64,000 nt of DNA, taken from contig NZ_LWQU01000196.1 in assembly GCF_001650635.1 (NCBI RefSeq), positions 1-64,000 of the forward strand, given 5' to 3'. The translations under genes were made by a program, and so were the position numbers. The notes under the pieces were generated by a model. The model did no database searches. It was given only the letters and a program-made list of their open reading frames with translations, and was not told the origin of the DNA. This DNA comes from Magnetospirillum moscoviense (GTDB lineage Bacteria > Pseudomonadota > Alphaproteobacteria > Rhodospirillales > Magnetospirillaceae). Within the stretch, counting starts at the first letter, position 1. The number at the start of each line of letters is the position of its first letter. Below are positions 63,664 through 64,000 of the stretch, one piece after another.

Positions 63664-63742
63664 CAAGATGGTAAGGTCTCGCTGTAACGATTGATGAATA
63701 ATATATATTCGCCTTTCGTTACGTTGAAATCTGACCATTTTT
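63664..63742. repeat. 78-bp imperfect palindrome, copy B, in the pglZ-brxL gap
   Basis: TAACGAT-N-GATGAATA, an AT-rich centre, then TATTCGCC-N-TTCGTTA, with outer arms AGATGGT and ACCATTTT. It closely matches copy A at 55724-55801 and lies 27 bp upstream of the brxL ATG, where it could act as an operator, a leader hairpin or a mobile palindrome. Confidence 0.8.
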
Positions 63743-63772
63743 ACAAATCCCCAATTTCCTGGGCCACCCATC

Positions 63773-64000
63773 TTAGAAATCATCCATGAAGGCGATGCTG
63801 ATGCTCACTTCAACCCGCTGAACTTCAATGCCATCTTCGGCATTTCGCAGAATGAGATGGTAGCAGCCCTTCTTGTCATAGCTGCGTTTTTGGAGCGATA
63901 GCCAGACAGACTTCTTCCAGCTATCCAGGTTGTCCTGGGTGCTGTCGAAGGTGACCCTTTCGATGTTGGTGATGGCCTGTCCACCCTCATAGACGGCGAT
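63773..64000 (-). CDS. pglZ: PglZ, C-terminal end (partial)
   Basis: Only the last 75 codons are in the window. The frame reads IAVYEGGQAITNIERVTFDS, then SVWLSLQKRSYDKKGCYHLI and the end ISIAFMDDF. This matches the C-terminus of type 1 BREX PglZ, an alkaline-phosphatase-superfamily protein that typically ends in a phrase like RAFTDDF. The position directly before brxL supports it. The rest of the locus (brxA, brxB, brxC, pglX) should lie beyond the right edge. Confidence 0.75.
   Translation of the reverse strand: MAVYEGGQAITNIERVTFDSTQDNLDSWKKSVWLSLQKRSYDKKGCYHLILRNAEDGIEVQRVEVSISIAFMDDF

Larger units (their letters stand above)
39037..64000. mobile_element. Integrated genomic island in radC carrying BREX (right end outside the window)
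   Basis: From the radC breakpoint onward the content changes from housekeeping genes to island-type genes: phage/plasmid-like regulators, UmuDC, methyltransferases, a replication-like protein, a serine recombinase and BREX genes. Base composition also becomes uneven, with AT-rich islets at 47600-49040, 49640-50680 and 60600-61610. No tyrosine integrase, transfer genes or capsid genes are visible in this part. The island could be an integrative conjugative element, an integrated plasmid or a transposon-like unit; the missing right end would tell. Confidence 0.8.

Noticed and set aside
39037-64000. Prophage as the identity of the island
   Set aside because: No terminase, portal, capsid or tail genes are visible; phage-like single genes alone do not support a prophage.

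Overview
The window is high-GC alphaproteobacterial DNA, most likely from a Magnetospirillum-like member of the Rhodospirillales. The evidence is a compact division/cell-wall (dcw) cluster linked to lpxC, recN and bamD, an ALAS-type hemA, a CheZ-like phosphatase and MucR/HU-type regulators. The genus is an inference from gene content, not a database match.

Layout. Positions 1-1600 hold an IS4-family insertion sequence whose transposase is split by a -1 frameshift. Positions 1876-27149 are one almost unbroken leftward block: mraZ, rsmH, ftsL, ftsI, murE, murF, mraY, murD, ftsW, murG, murC, murB, ddl, ftsQ, ftsA, ftsZ, lpxC, cbbQ, cbbO, bamD, recN. Many junctions overlap by 4 bases (ATGA), so translation is probably coupled. 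Four TGGG repeats at exactly 10-bp spacing overlap a promoter upstream of mraZ, as expected for MraZ autoregulation. RNase P RNA (rnpB) follows at 27495-27884. Positions 28151-38458 carry ordinary chromosomal genes: a CheZ-like protein, bacteriohemerythrin, an EEP-family enzyme, a VOC protein, a universal stress protein, a thioredoxin/NHL protein, an aminotransferase, hemA, a TonB-like protein and a small winged-helix-like protein.

At about 39037 the DNA-repair-associated gene radC is cut off in the middle of its conserved VHN motif. Everything from there to the right edge looks like one integrated genomic island whose far end lies outside the window. It begins with three regulators (XRE, MucR, HU) and a second-copy-style nrdR. 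These are followed by an exonuclease, a WYL-regulator operon with its own palindromic operators, an umuDC SOS mutagenesis pair, an AT-rich two-gene module, a serine recombinase, small proteins, a double adenine-methyltransferase fusion, a large helicase-primase-like replication protein, a tyrosine-phosphatase-like protein, a secreted PLD nuclease, and the 3' part of a type 1 BREX phage-defence locus (pglZ end and brxL).

The most notable signals in the island are three. A leader terminator upstream of the replication protein has a loop perfectly complementary to an upstream 11-nt segment, suggesting attenuation control. A roughly 78-bp imperfect palindrome occurs twice, once in the pglZ-brxL gap and once in frame inside the replication protein. 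An unrecognised AT-rich gene sits directly behind brxL.

All functional statements come from reading motifs by eye. No database search, alignment program or folding program was run.
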